Below, piece after piece: positions 5,985 to 14,446 of a DNA stretch of 24,876 nt. A program made the position numbers and the translations under genes. The stretch is from UMGS1279 sp045536815 (GTDB lineage: Bacteria > Bacillota > Clostridia > Oscillospirales > Acutalibacteraceae). Positions within the stretch are counted from its first letter, which is position 1. The number at the start of each line of letters is the position of its first letter. The stretch is from positions 1 through 24,876 of the forward strand of contig JAZSOH010000009.1 of assembly GCA_045536815.1 (NCBI GenBank), written 5' to 3'. The notes under the pieces are model-generated. The model worked only from the letters and a program-made list of their open reading frames with translations, searched no databases and had not been told where the DNA came from.

Positions 5985-7820
5985 ATGGGAAAAATTATTG
6001 GTATCGACCTTGGTACAACTAACTCCTGCGTTGCCGTTATGGAAGGCGGCGAAGCAGTTGTTATTGCTAACGCAGAAGGCGCAAGAACAACACCTTCGGT
6101 TGTTGCATTTGCAAAAACAGGTGAGCGTATGGTAGGTCAGGTTGCAAAGCGTCAGGCTATCACCAACCCCGACCGTACTATCAGTTCAATTAAACGTGAG
6201 ATGGGCTCTTCCTATACCGTTAATATTGACGATAAAAAATATACACCTCAGGAAATTTCGGCTATTATTCTTTCAAAGCTTAAAGCCGATGCAGAAAGTT
6301 ATTTAGGCAGTGCAGTTACCGAAGCAGTTATCACTGTTCCCGCATACTTTACAGATGCTCAGCGTCAGGCAACAAAGGATGCAGGTAAAATTGCAGGCCT
6401 TGAGGTTAAACGTATTATAAATGAGCCTACCGCAGCTGCCCTTGCTTACAGTATTGATAAAGAGGATGACCAAAAGGTTATGGTTTATGACCTTGGCGGC
6501 GGTACCTTCGACGTTTCAATTATCGAAATGGGCGACGGCGTTCAAGAAGTTTTGGCCACTGCAGGTAACAACCGTCTTGGCGGTGACGATTTTGACAAAC
6601 GTATTATGGACTATATCGTTGCCACCTTCAAGGCAGAGCAAGGCATCGACCTTTCAAACGATAAAATGGCTATGCAAAGAATTAAAGAGGCTGCAGAAAA
6701 GGCTAAAATTGACCTTTCCGGTATGACAAGCACAGATATCAACCTCCCCTTTATTACTGCAGATGCTACAGGTCCTAAGCACTTTGAAACATCACTTACT
6801 CGTGCAAAATTTAATGAGCTTACAGGCGACCTTGTAGAAGCTACTATGGGTCCCGTTCGCCAAGCTCTTGCCGATTCAGGTCTTAACAAAAATGAAATCA
6901 ATAAGGTTTTGATGGTTGGTGGCTCAAGCCGTATCCCCGCCGTTCAAGAGGCCGTTAAAAACTTCATTGGCAGCGAACCCTTTAAGGGAATTAACCCCGA
7001 TGAATGTGTTGCCCTTGGCGCCGCAATTCAAGGTGGCGTTTTAGGTGGCGATGTTAAAGGACTTCTCCTTTTAGACGTTACTCCCCTCTCACTTGGTATT
7101 GAAACAATGGGCGGTGTTTCCACAAAGGTTATTGATAGAAACACAACCATTCCTACTAAGAAAAGTCAAATTTTCTCGACCGCAGCTGATGGTCAGACCT
7201 CTGTTGAGGTACACGTTCTTCAGGGCGAACGCGAATTTGCAAAGGACAACAAAACCCTTGGTGTTTTCCACCTTGACGGAATTGCTCCTGCTCCTCGCGG
7301 AATTCCACAAATTGAGGTTACTTTTGATATTGATGCTAACGGCATTGTAAACGTTTCGGCGAAAGACCTTGGCACAGGCAAAGAACAAAAAATCACTATT
7401 ACTTCAAGCACAAATATGTCTAAGGAAGATATTGATAAGGCAGTAAACGAAGCCGAGCAATATGCTGCAGAAGACAAAAAACGTCGTGAAGAAATTGACC
7501 TTAGAAATGGTGCCGACCAAATGATTTACCAAACCGAAAAGGCTTTGGGAGAGCTTGGCGACAAGATTTCTGAAAATGAGAAAAACGAGATTAACGGCGC
7601 AGTAGAAGAGCTTCGCGAAGCACTTAAGGGTACCGACCTTGAGGCAATTAAAGCAAAACAAGAAGCATTACAACAAAAATTCTACGCTATTAGCGAAAAG
7701 CTTTATAAAGAAGCTGCTGCTAACGCACAAAACGCCGAAGGCACAGCCGCAAACGGCGAGGGCGCTGACCCTAACGTTTACGAAGCAGACTTTAAAGATG
7801 CTACAGACGACAATAAATAA
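5985..7820 (+). CDS. dnaK: Chaperone DnaK (Hsp70)
   Basis: ATP-dependent Hsp70 chaperone of the cytoplasm, working with GrpE and DnaJ. 611 residues. The ATPase domain starts with GKIIGIDLGTTNS; phosphate and adenosine motifs include VYDLGGGTFDVSI and VGGSSRIPAV. The substrate-binding domain and helical lid follow. The tail ends DATDDNK after an Ala/Gly/Asn-rich linker. The segment after SSIKREMGS lacks the insertion seen in Gram-negative DnaK, supporting a Firmicute. I start it at ATG 5985, five codons inside the longest frame, because GGAGG at 5972-5976 is correctly spaced for it and would lie inside the longer version. Confidence 0.98.
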   Translation: MGKIIGIDLGTTNSCVAVMEGGEAVVIANAEGARTTPSVVAFAKTGERMVGQVAKRQAITNPDRTISSIKREMGSSYTVNIDDKKYTPQEISAIILSKLKADAESYLGSAVTEAVITVPAYFTDAQRQATKDAGKIAGLEVKRIINEPTAAALAYSIDKEDDQKVMVYDLGGGTFDVSIIEMGDGVQEVLATAGNNRLGGDDFDKRIMDYIVATFKAEQGIDLSNDKMAMQRIKEAAEKAKIDLSGMTSTDINLPFITADATGPKHFETSLTRAKFNELTGDLVEATMGPVRQALADSGLNKNEINKVLMVGGSSRIPAVQEAVKNFIGSEPFKGINPDECVALGAAIQGGVLGGDVKGLLLLDVTPLSLGIETMGGVSTKVIDRNTTIPTKKSQIFSTAADGQTSVEVHVLQGEREFAKDNKTLGVFHLDGIAPAPRGIPQIEVTFDIDANGIVNVSAKDLGTGKEQKITITSSTNMSKEDIDKAVNEAEQYAAEDKKRREEIDLRNGADQMIYQTEKALGELGDKISENEKNEINGAVEELREALKGTDLEAIKAKQEALQQKFYAISEKLYKEAAANAQNAEGTAANGEGADPNVYEADFKDATDDNK

Positions 7821-7852
7821 TATTATAACTATTTTCTAATTAAATTTAACTT

Positions 7853-7890
7853 TTCAGGGGAGCCTCTCTCCCCTGAATTTTTGGGGAGAG
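7853..7890 (+). promoter_or_regulatory. dnaK-dnaJ intergenic hairpin pair (attenuator / SD mask)
   Basis: Two competing structures can be drawn. TTCAGGGGAG (7853-7862) pairs with CTCCCCTGAA (7868-7877) and is followed by five T (7878-7882), an intrinsic-terminator layout. Alternatively CTCTCCCC (7866-7873) pairs with GGGGAGAG (7883-7890), which is the ribosome binding site of dnaJ. The first would reduce read-through into dnaJ; the second would hide its SD. Which forms in the cell is not known. Confidence 0.6.
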
Positions 7891-7897
7891 TTTTCCT

Positions 7898-9049
7898 TTG
7901 AGCGATAAAAGAGATTATTATGAGGTGCTCGGTGTAGATAAATCTGCAACCGAAGACCAAATAAAAAAAGCCTATAGACAGGCCGCAAAAAAATATCACC
8001 CCGACCTTCACCCGGGCGATGCCGAAGCCGAAAAGAACTTTAAAGAAGCCGCCGAGGCTTATGAGGTTCTTTCAGATAGCGAGAAAAAAGCACGTTATGA
8101 CCAGTTTGGTCATGCAGGGGTTGACCCCAACTTTGGCGCCGGCGGTGGTTATGGCGGTGGCGGTTTCGATTTTGGAGATTTGGGCGATATATTTGGTCAG
8201 TTCTTCGGAGGCGGTTTTGGTGGCGGTTTTGGTGGCGGAAGGTCCGCTAACCCCAACGCGCCAAGAAGAGGTTCTGACATAAGCGCAAGTGTTACCGTTT
8301 CTTTTGAAGAAGCCGCAAAGGGCTGTAAAAAAACGGTTAAGGTTAACCGAATTATTAAGTGTAGCGATTGCGGTGGAAGTGGCTCAAAAAATCCGTCAGA
8401 TACTAAAACTTGCGATACCTGTCATGGTACAGGTAGAATTAACATAACCCAGCGTACCCCCTTTGGTGCAATGCAAAGTCAGCGCACCTGTGATAGATGT
8501 GGCGGTAAGGGTAAAATTATTACCAGTCCCTGTAAGTCTTGCGACGGCAAAGGTCGAATAAGAAAAACCGAGACACAAACTATTGATATTCCCGCAGGTA
8601 TTGATGATGGACAGGTTATGAACCTTAGGGGCGGCGGCGACCACGGTATAAATGGCGGTCCAAACGGCGACCTTAGAATTGAGGTTAATGTTCGTCCACA
8701 CCCGATATTTGAACGCGATGGGTTCGATGTTTTTTGCGAACTTCCCATAACCTTTGCACAAGCGGCGCTAGGCGCTGAGGTAACTGTTCCGACCCTTGAC
8801 GGAAAGGTTAAGTTCACCATTCACGAGGGCACACAACCGGGTGACGAGTTCAAGCTTAAAGGCAAGGGAATTCAAAGGCTTAACTATTCGGGTAAGGGTG
8901 ACCAATATGTTAAGGTTGTGCTAGAGGTTCCCAAAAACCTTTCTTCAAAACAAAAGGAGCTTATTAAAGAGCTGGAAAACATTTCGGGGGACCAAAACTA
9001 TAAAGGAAGAAAAAGCTTCCTTGAAAAAATTAAAGATATGTTTGATTAA
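7898..9049 (+). CDS. dnaJ: Chaperone DnaJ (Hsp40)
   Basis: Type I J-protein that delivers substrates to DnaK and stimulates its ATPase. 383 residues. The J-domain spans 1-72 with HPD at 34-36. A Gly/Phe-rich region covers about 74-114, including repeats of GGGFGG. The zinc-finger region, from Cys155, has four CxxCxGxG motifs (CSDCGGSG, CDTCHGTG, CDRCGGKG, CKSCDGKG). The C-terminal substrate-binding and dimerisation domains follow. The start is TTG at 7898, giving SDKRDYYEVLGV, with GGGGAGAG upstream. It is the last gene of the heat-shock operon; in many Firmicutes prmA follows, but here a shared terminator and then convergent phage-type genes do. Confidence 0.97.
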   Translation: MSDKRDYYEVLGVDKSATEDQIKKAYRQAAKKYHPDLHPGDAEAEKNFKEAAEAYEVLSDSEKKARYDQFGHAGVDPNFGAGGGYGGGGFDFGDLGDIFGQFFGGGFGGGFGGGRSANPNAPRRGSDISASVTVSFEEAAKGCKKTVKVNRIIKCSDCGGSGSKNPSDTKTCDTCHGTGRINITQRTPFGAMQSQRTCDRCGGKGKIITSPCKSCDGKGRIRKTETQTIDIPAGIDDGQVMNLRGGGDHGINGGPNGDLRIEVNVRPHPIFERDGFDVFCELPITFAQAALGAEVTVPTLDGKVKFTIHEGTQPGDEFKLKGKGIQRLNYSGKGDQYVKVVLEVPKNLSSKQKELIKELENISGDQNYKGRKSFLEKIKDMFD

Positions 9050-9052
9050 GAA

Positions 9053-9084
9053 AAAACCGTTTACCAAAGTTGGTAAACGGTTTT
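9053..9084. terminator. Bidirectional terminator between dnaJ and the portal gene
   Basis: Perfect 15-bp inverted repeat (9053-9067 with 9070-9084, core CCGTTTACCAA) flanked by TTTTATTTTATT on the plus strand and TTTTTTCTT on the minus strand. It ends the heat-shock operon from the left and the phage module from the right. Confidence 0.92.
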
Positions 9085-9087
9085 ATT

Positions 9088-10683
9088 TTATTCGCTAAGC
9101 TTTGAAAGAAGTTCTTCTTTTCCCTCAAAATCCATCATTTTTATTGCAAGACGAGCTTCTTCTCTTCTTTCCTTTGAAAGCATACCTAAACTAAACAGTT
9201 CTTTCGCAAGTTCATTCTGCCTTGCTTTTTGGTATGGGTTTTGCTTTTGTGGAACAATTTTTATATCGAAAATAGGCTTTCTTGCCAAAAGCTCACTGCC
9301 GAAAATATTTATATCCTTTCCTTTACAAAAATCATTGCCGCTAAAGGTAACAAAATTTGTTTCACCTATTTCTCCCGTTATTCTGAAGCTTCTAGGCTCG
9401 GTATAAAACTGTCTTATAAGCTCAACCATAAGATAACAAATTTCGCTGTACGCCCTAAAAGACGCCTTGACCATATCGCGCGAAAGCTTACTGCCCGATT
9501 CTTGCAAGGCAAGTATAGCCGAAGCAGCAGTAACGCCAGAGCTTGTTCCACCTTGGGTAAAATCTCTGTTACCTGAGGTTTCTTTAAGCTCTGAAACCTT
9601 GAATTTCAAAAGCTCAAGCGCTAAAGAATTGATACCTTCAACCTCAACCTGTTTTAAGGTTTGGTCGTCTATTCTTCCTGTTGTGTGAATAAAGGGGCGC
9701 TCCCAATCAGCATATTCTTCCTCATTTATTCCTGCGGCATCGCTAATAAACCATCTGGGAGTTTCGGCCATAAGGGTATTTCTTAGTATCGCCGAATCTA
9801 AACGGTCTATGCTTCTTTGTCCGCCCTTCATAACATCAATAAACCCAAAGCCTGCGGGGGAATTTTCGGTTACAAACATTGTATCAAAAACAATGGGGTA
9901 TCTCCCGTGGTCGTAAAATCCACGCGTTTGATACTCACTCTCGTTCTCGGAAGCAAACAGTACAGTATCTCCCGCAAATTTGCAGTAATGTAACACCTCT
10001 TTTCCCTCTACCCTTTTCTTATAATACCAATCAACAACAAGTACTTTGTTTTTATCAACAGTGTTGTCATCTAGTCGGTATGCTTCAAGCGTTTGCGAAG
10101 CATTCTTAAGTCCCTCGGTAGCAAAAGGATATTCCGATAAAAGCTTTTCCTTTTCAACCGCTTGTGCATAAAAAATGTTAGTCGACTGTTCAATATGCTT
10201 AATACCCGGCTCCCAAAAAAGATTTAAAATATCTAGTTGCTTTATGTCGATATCGCCAAGCCCTCCATATAAGCTACTATTCCAAAACACACCATATATA
10301 CCCGTTCCTGTTTTTAGCTTATACCACCAAACATCAGAATATATTTGTTCAAAATTCATTTGTTCTAAAAGTGCGGGCAAAACTTTAGAAAGCATTTTTG
10401 CCTCCTTCTCATCTGCCTTTTCTCTTGGAAGAACATTTGGTTCGGGGTAGCTGTCCATAGCGTCGGCATGTTTATTTATTATGGAATTAAAAAGCCAAGG
10501 AGAGCTTTGTTTTATCTCTTCATCAGAATTTTTAAATCCGCAACAGCGCATTTTAAACCATTCTTCATTTTCGGTTATTCGCTTTTCCAAAGCACGTTTT
10601 CCCTCTCTGTACGAGGATAAAATTTCATAGGCTTTTTTAACTTCTTTTTCGCCAATAACCTGTTTAATTTTACTTTTTTTCAT
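9088..10683 (-). CDS. Phage portal protein (P22-portal-like)
   Basis: A 531-residue protein that I take as a tailed-phage portal, the dodecameric ring through which DNA is packaged. The support is its place directly after a terminase large subunit and family-like segments: an early stretch PWLFNSIINKHADAMDSYPE (61-80), KTGTGIYGVFWNS followed by GDIDIKQLDILNLFWEPGI (the portal 'wing' with a DP/EPGI-type loop), and the long helical region with ASAILALQESGSKLSRDMV. It starts at ATG 10683 behind GAGGTGA, 14 bases after the TerL stop. It is uninterrupted and of normal length. No capsid, protease, adaptor or tail gene follows; the gene ends at the terminator shared with dnaJ. Base and codon use looks like that of its neighbours. 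Assignment rests on context plus pattern, not on a database search. Confidence 0.75.
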   Translation of the reverse strand: MKKSKIKQVIGEKEVKKAYEILSSYREGKRALEKRITENEEWFKMRCCGFKNSDEEIKQSSPWLFNSIINKHADAMDSYPEPNVLPREKADEKEAKMLSKVLPALLEQMNFEQIYSDVWWYKLKTGTGIYGVFWNSSLYGGLGDIDIKQLDILNLFWEPGIKHIEQSTNIFYAQAVEKEKLLSEYPFATEGLKNASQTLEAYRLDDNTVDKNKVLVVDWYYKKRVEGKEVLHYCKFAGDTVLFASENESEYQTRGFYDHGRYPIVFDTMFVTENSPAGFGFIDVMKGGQRSIDRLDSAILRNTLMAETPRWFISDAAGINEEEYADWERPFIHTTGRIDDQTLKQVEVEGINSLALELLKFKVSELKETSGNRDFTQGGTSSGVTAASAILALQESGSKLSRDMVKASFRAYSEICYLMVELIRQFYTEPRSFRITGEIGETNFVTFSGNDFCKGKDINIFGSELLARKPIFDIKIVPQKQNPYQKARQNELAKELFSLGMLSKERREEARLAIKMMDFEGKEELLSKLSE

Positions 10684-10697
10684 TTCTTCACCTCAAT

Positions 10698-12119
10698 TTA
10701 AATTCTTAAAAATTCTACCTTTTTGTTTGATGAAAGCGGAGAAAACTCGCTTGATTTCCTTACGAAATTTTGTCTTGCCTTTATTGGTGTATGCATAAAA
10801 ACATACCTACACTCGTCATAAATATGGTCTTCAGCGGAGGTGTCAATATCCTCAACATTTGATACCGAATAATTAAGTGCGGGTATAGTCCTTATAAAAT
10901 GTTTACAGGTTTTAAAAACGTAAAACATCGGCACACCCGAGCCATCAAAAGCAAACCTGTAATGAAACTGCATTTTACCCGCAATTCTCGCGTTATCTCC
11001 GCCCCTGAAGTATACTCCGCTTTTTTCCATAACCTCGGCAACTGAACGACCTCTGGAGCCATCAAAAATCGAGGGGTCGGCAACACCTATAATGTTTCTT
11101 CCCCTTAAATTTGGGTCATCCTCTTCAATTTCTTTTATACGCTCTGCTATTTGGGCGGGTTCCAGCCTTAGTCCACTGTTTGGCACCCCGTCGCAACCGT
11201 AAAATTCTCTTATACGGAACAGTCTGCCATCAAAGTCTTTAGCATACCAACCTACGCTAAAGGGTTTTGTATAGCCAAAGTCAAAGCCTCTATATATAGG
11301 CCAGTCTTTAGGAACTCGAAAAGGCTCAACAACGTGGCTAAACCTCATATCGTCATAATGCTCAGGGTCATTTCGCCACTCGGTAAAAACCTGTCCGTCA
11401 AAGCTATCCCAACTTCCATATAAAAGCGCATTTTTCTCGGCTTCGGGCAGCATAGCAAGATTTGCAAGATAGTCGGGGTCGTTTTTTAGCAAAATTTTAT
11501 TATCGAAAACGCTTGACGGAACAAAAATTCTCTTTCGCTTTAGTGTCAAAACCTTTCCCTCGGGTGAAGTTACTTTATATTCTTCGCTTATTGGCGTCAT
11601 AGGTGGTGCCGCCGTTATAAACCTTTCTTTCACCCAAGCGTGCCCTACCCCGCCCGGATTGGCTGTTGCTCTTATATATACCCTAGTCCCCTCGCCTGAT
11701 GGTCGGTTACGAGAAAACAGATAACTATATTCTTCAAAGGTAAAATGGGTTAGTTCATCAAAAGCGATAAAATCATAACGCCTTCCTTGATAGTTGAATC
11801 TATCCTTACTGTGTTGCATACTACCAAAATATATTTTGGCTCCCGAAGGAAATCTCCAACAATGCTCACTAGTATTGTAGGTGGCACCGCTGAATGCAGC
11901 AGAATATATAACTTTGCTACGGTCAATAAGTTCGCTAAGCTGTGGAACGGTTTTGCGAAATATTATGGCGGTATAATGTGGAATATGCACCTGTCTGAGC
12001 GCTTCGGCAAGTAATGCGTCACTTTTGCCGCCTCCCGCCGCGCCTCCGTATAGGCACTCATATTCAGGGCGTTCCATAAAAATTTTTTGCTTTTCTTGTG
12101 GTGTCCATATTTTATTCAT
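10698..12119 (-). CDS. Phage terminase large subunit (TerL)
   Basis: ATP-driven DNA packaging motor and nuclease of tailed phages; 473 residues, full length for compact TerL proteins. The ATPase domain shows Walker A GGAAGGGKS (25-33), Walker B YDFIAFDE (115-122) with catalytic Glu122, and a coupling motif ATANPGG (151-157). The RNase H-fold nuclease domain keeps its acidic residues: Asp280 in RGFDFGYTKP, Asp348 in VADPS, and the C-terminal DHIYDECRY (431-439). All key residues are present, so the protein looks functional. It starts at ATG 12119 with GAGGTGA upstream and overlaps the preceding small gene by 8 bases, a translationally coupled layout. No other phage structural genes apart from the portal are nearby. 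Confidence 0.93.
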   Translation of the reverse strand: MNKIWTPQEKQKIFMERPEYECLYGGAAGGGKSDALLAEALRQVHIPHYTAIIFRKTVPQLSELIDRSKVIYSAAFSGATYNTSEHCWRFPSGAKIYFGSMQHSKDRFNYQGRRYDFIAFDELTHFTFEEYSYLFSRNRPSGEGTRVYIRATANPGGVGHAWVKERFITAAPPMTPISEEYKVTSPEGKVLTLKRKRIFVPSSVFDNKILLKNDPDYLANLAMLPEAEKNALLYGSWDSFDGQVFTEWRNDPEHYDDMRFSHVVEPFRVPKDWPIYRGFDFGYTKPFSVGWYAKDFDGRLFRIREFYGCDGVPNSGLRLEPAQIAERIKEIEEDDPNLRGRNIIGVADPSIFDGSRGRSVAEVMEKSGVYFRGGDNARIAGKMQFHYRFAFDGSGVPMFYVFKTCKHFIRTIPALNYSVSNVEDIDTSAEDHIYDECRYVFMHTPIKARQNFVRKSSEFSPLSSNKKVEFLRI

Positions 12120-12414
12120 CTATTTTCACCTCAGGCAAAATAACAACTCCACCCTTTTGTTCGCCTTTAACAAGTTCGTTCGAAATGGTAGAAAGTTCTT
12201 TTATGGAAGATATTAAATTCTTTAAATCCTTAATATCCATATTTTCTATTTCGCCACCCGGCTGAGATAAATCTCTCAGTCTATCTATTGCGCTATCGGT
12301 TGCAAGTAGCAAATTTTTAGAACGCTCTGACCTTGATTTTTCTCCCTTACTTGTATCGGTAGGAGTCGGCTCTGCCTTGTCTTTCTTTTGAACCGTCTCC
12401 CCTTTTTGAAACAT
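12112..12414 (-). CDS. Small-terminase-like protein lacking a DNA-binding domain
   Basis: A 100-residue protein overlapping the start of TerL by 8 bases, the usual position of a small terminase subunit (TerS). Residues 1-33 are charged and low in complexity. Residues 34-85 look like the paired oligomerisation helices of TerS (LLLATDSAIDRLRDLS, then MDIKDLKNLISSIKELSTIS). The tail VVILPEVKIDE resembles the TerL-contacting C-termini of small terminases. Typical TerS proteins are 140-200 residues with an N-terminal helix-turn-helix, which is missing here. The ATG at 12414 has only a modest AGGATGTG site and begins 17 bases after the T-run of the upstream terminator. Function is inferred from position and shape; no sequence family is certain. 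Confidence 0.6.
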   Translation of the reverse strand: MFQKGETVQKKDKAEPTPTDTSKGEKSRSERSKNLLLATDSAIDRLRDLSQPGGEIENMDIKDLKNLISSIKELSTISNELVKGEQKGGVVILPEVKIDE

Positions 12415-12431
12415 AAGTTATCACATCCTAT

Positions 12432-12467
12432 AAAAAAATCGTTGTGAAGCCGCCGAACTTCACAACG
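12432..12467 (-). terminator. Strong intrinsic terminator of the MarR-ABC operon
   Basis: Ten-base perfect stem (CGTTGTGAAG at 12440-12449, CTTCACAACG at 12458-12467), 8-base loop, followed on the minus strand by ATTTTTTTA. It closes the ABC exporter operon and sits only 17 bases before the first phage-type gene on the same strand. Confidence 0.92.
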
Positions 12468-12502
12468 AAATTTTATAACATTTTATTAAATTTTTCACCC
12501 TA

Positions 12503-14446
12503 CTATTCAAGTTCAAAGGCACCGGTATAAAGACTGTAATATTTGCCCTTTTCCTCAATTAGCTTTTCGTGATTACCGCGTTCTATGATTCTTCCGTTTT
12601 CAAGCACCATAATAACATCGGAGTTTTTAACGGTTGAAAGCCTATGTGCAATAACAAAAACAGTTCTTCCCTCCATAAGCTTATCCATACCCTTTTGAAC
12701 AATGGCTTCTGTACGTGTATCAATACTTGAGGTTGCCTCGTCAAGTATCATAACGGGTGGGTCGGCAACCGCCGCCCTTGCTATAGAAATAAGCTGCCTT
12801 TGACCCTGCGACAAGCCCGAACCATCACCACTTAATACAGTTTGATAACCGTCGGGGAGCATTCTTATAAATCCATCAGCTCCCGCCAGTTTTGCGGCAT
12901 TTATACACTCCTTATCGGTTGCATCAAGCTTTCCATAACGTATATTTTCCATAACCGTTCCTGTAAAAAGGTTAACGTCCTGTAAAACAATACCAAGCGA
13001 ACGCCTTAAATCGTCCTTCTTTATCTTATTTATATTTATTCCATCGTAATGGATTTTTCCGCTCTTAATATCATAAAAACGATTGATAAGATTTGTAATT
13101 GTTGTTTTTCCCGCACCTGTGGCGCCTACAAAGGCCACCTTTTGACCAGGCTCGGCATAAAGGTTAATTGAGTGAAGAACAGTTTTTTCTTCGGTGTAGC
13201 CAAAATCAACATCAGTAAAACGAACATCACCCATAAGCTCAGTATAGGTAATTGTACCGTCGCCGTGAGGATGCTTCCACGCCCATTTACCCGTATGCTT
13301 TTTAGATTCGGTAATGTTGCCCTTTTTATCAATTTTTGCATTAACAAGTGTTACATAGCCTTCATCTTCCTCGGGCAATTCGTCCATAAGAGTAAAGATA
13401 CGTTCTGCACCCGCAAGACCCATTATAACCGAGTTGATTTGTTGAGAAACCTGATTTACGTTACCTGTAAACTGCCTTGTCATATTAAGAAAAGGTATAA
13501 CAATACTAATGCTAAGCGCCATACCGCTTATACTAAAATTCTTAACACCGGAAAGAAGAAAAAGTCCACCTGCCGTTGCAACAATTACATATAAAATATT
13601 ACCTATATTCATATTTATAGGACCTAAGCAGTTGGCATATGAATGAGCCTTTCTACTATCACTGCAAAGCTCTTCGTTTATTTTTTCAAACTCTTCTTTG
13701 CTTTTTTCCTCGTGACAAAATACCTTTACAACCTTTTGTCCTGTCATCATTTCTTGAACAAAGCCTTCTACTTTGCCTATTGATTTTTGTTGGCGCATAA
13801 AGTATTTGGCGCTACCGCCACCGAATTTCTTTGAAACCATAATAAGAAAGAAAACGCCGACTACTACAACAAGCGCCATCCATATACTGTACCAAAACAT
13901 AATAAAAAATACCGAAATTGCGATAATTCCCGCTTGTAATAGCGCCGGAATAGACTGAGATACAAGCTGTCGCAAGGTATCAATATCGTTGGTGTAATGA
14001 CTCATAATATCGCCGTGCTTATGAGTATCAAAATACTTTATAGGTAAATTTTGCATACCACCAAAAAGCTTCTTCCTAAGCTTACCTAAAAAGCCTTGTG
14101 TGATAACCGCCATAAGCTGAGTGTGGGTAAAGAAGGAAATAAGTGAAACCACATATAGCGAAGCCAAAATAATAATTTTGGGGAGAAGCTCTGCCTTTGC
14201 AGCATCCCAGTTTCTGCTTTGATACCACTCTTCAATTATTGCCATAATTTGTTGGTTGAATATAGCTGGGACAGAAGAAACGAATGCCGAAAATACAATG
14301 CAAACAAGGGTTAAGGGAAGCAAAACGGGGTAGGCTTTGAACAAAAGCCCTAAAACCCTTTTAAGTGATGAAAAATTCATCTTTTTAGGTCCAATTGAAA
14401 CACCCTTTGGCAAATTTTTTCCGGGGCCCATATTAGTTGTCTTCAT
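12503..14446 (-). CDS. Heterodimeric ABC exporter subunit, canonical ATPase half
   Basis: Fused membrane-plus-ATPase half-transporter of the multidrug/lipid exporter type, 647 residues: six membrane helices (about 40-330), then the nucleotide-binding domain. Walker A is GATGAGKTT (441-449), the signature LSQGQ (545-549) is slightly non-canonical, Walker B is VMILDE (565-570) with catalytic Glu570, and the switch His601 is in IAHRLSTV. An extra 40-residue linker rich in Lys/Gly/His (about 370-410) precedes the ATPase domain, as in many Firmicutes members. I start at ATG 14446, not the longer frame at 14497, because GGGGGTGA lies just before it and the upstream gene overlaps by only 14 bases. 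Pairs with the next gene, as TM288 does with TM287. The substrate is unknown. Confidence 0.93.
   Translation of the reverse strand: MKTTNMGPGKNLPKGVSIGPKKMNFSSLKRVLGLLFKAYPVLLPLTLVCIVFSAFVSSVPAIFNQQIMAIIEEWYQSRNWDAAKAELLPKIIILASLYVVSLISFFTHTQLMAVITQGFLGKLRKKLFGGMQNLPIKYFDTHKHGDIMSHYTNDIDTLRQLVSQSIPALLQAGIIAISVFFIMFWYSIWMALVVVVGVFFLIMVSKKFGGGSAKYFMRQQKSIGKVEGFVQEMMTGQKVVKVFCHEEKSKEEFEKINEELCSDSRKAHSYANCLGPINMNIGNILYVIVATAGGLFLLSGVKNFSISGMALSISIVIPFLNMTRQFTGNVNQVSQQINSVIMGLAGAERIFTLMDELPEEDEGYVTLVNAKIDKKGNITESKKHTGKWAWKHPHGDGTITYTELMGDVRFTDVDFGYTEEKTVLHSINLYAEPGQKVAFVGATGAGKTTITNLINRFYDIKSGKIHYDGININKIKKDDLRRSLGIVLQDVNLFTGTVMENIRYGKLDATDKECINAAKLAGADGFIRMLPDGYQTVLSGDGSGLSQGQRQLISIARAAVADPPVMILDEATSSIDTRTEAIVQKGMDKLMEGRTVFVIAHRLSTVKNSDVIMVLENGRIIERGNHEKLIEEKGKYYSLYTGAFELE

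Noticed and set aside
7089..7388. Open frames antisense to dnaK (also 7404-7661)
   Set aside because: They are shadows created by the codon bias of dnaK and have no start signals.
9088..12414. A complete or defective prophage
   Set aside because: Only three packaging genes are present; both borders are host genes with terminators, and no attachment repeats, integrase or repressor are visible.
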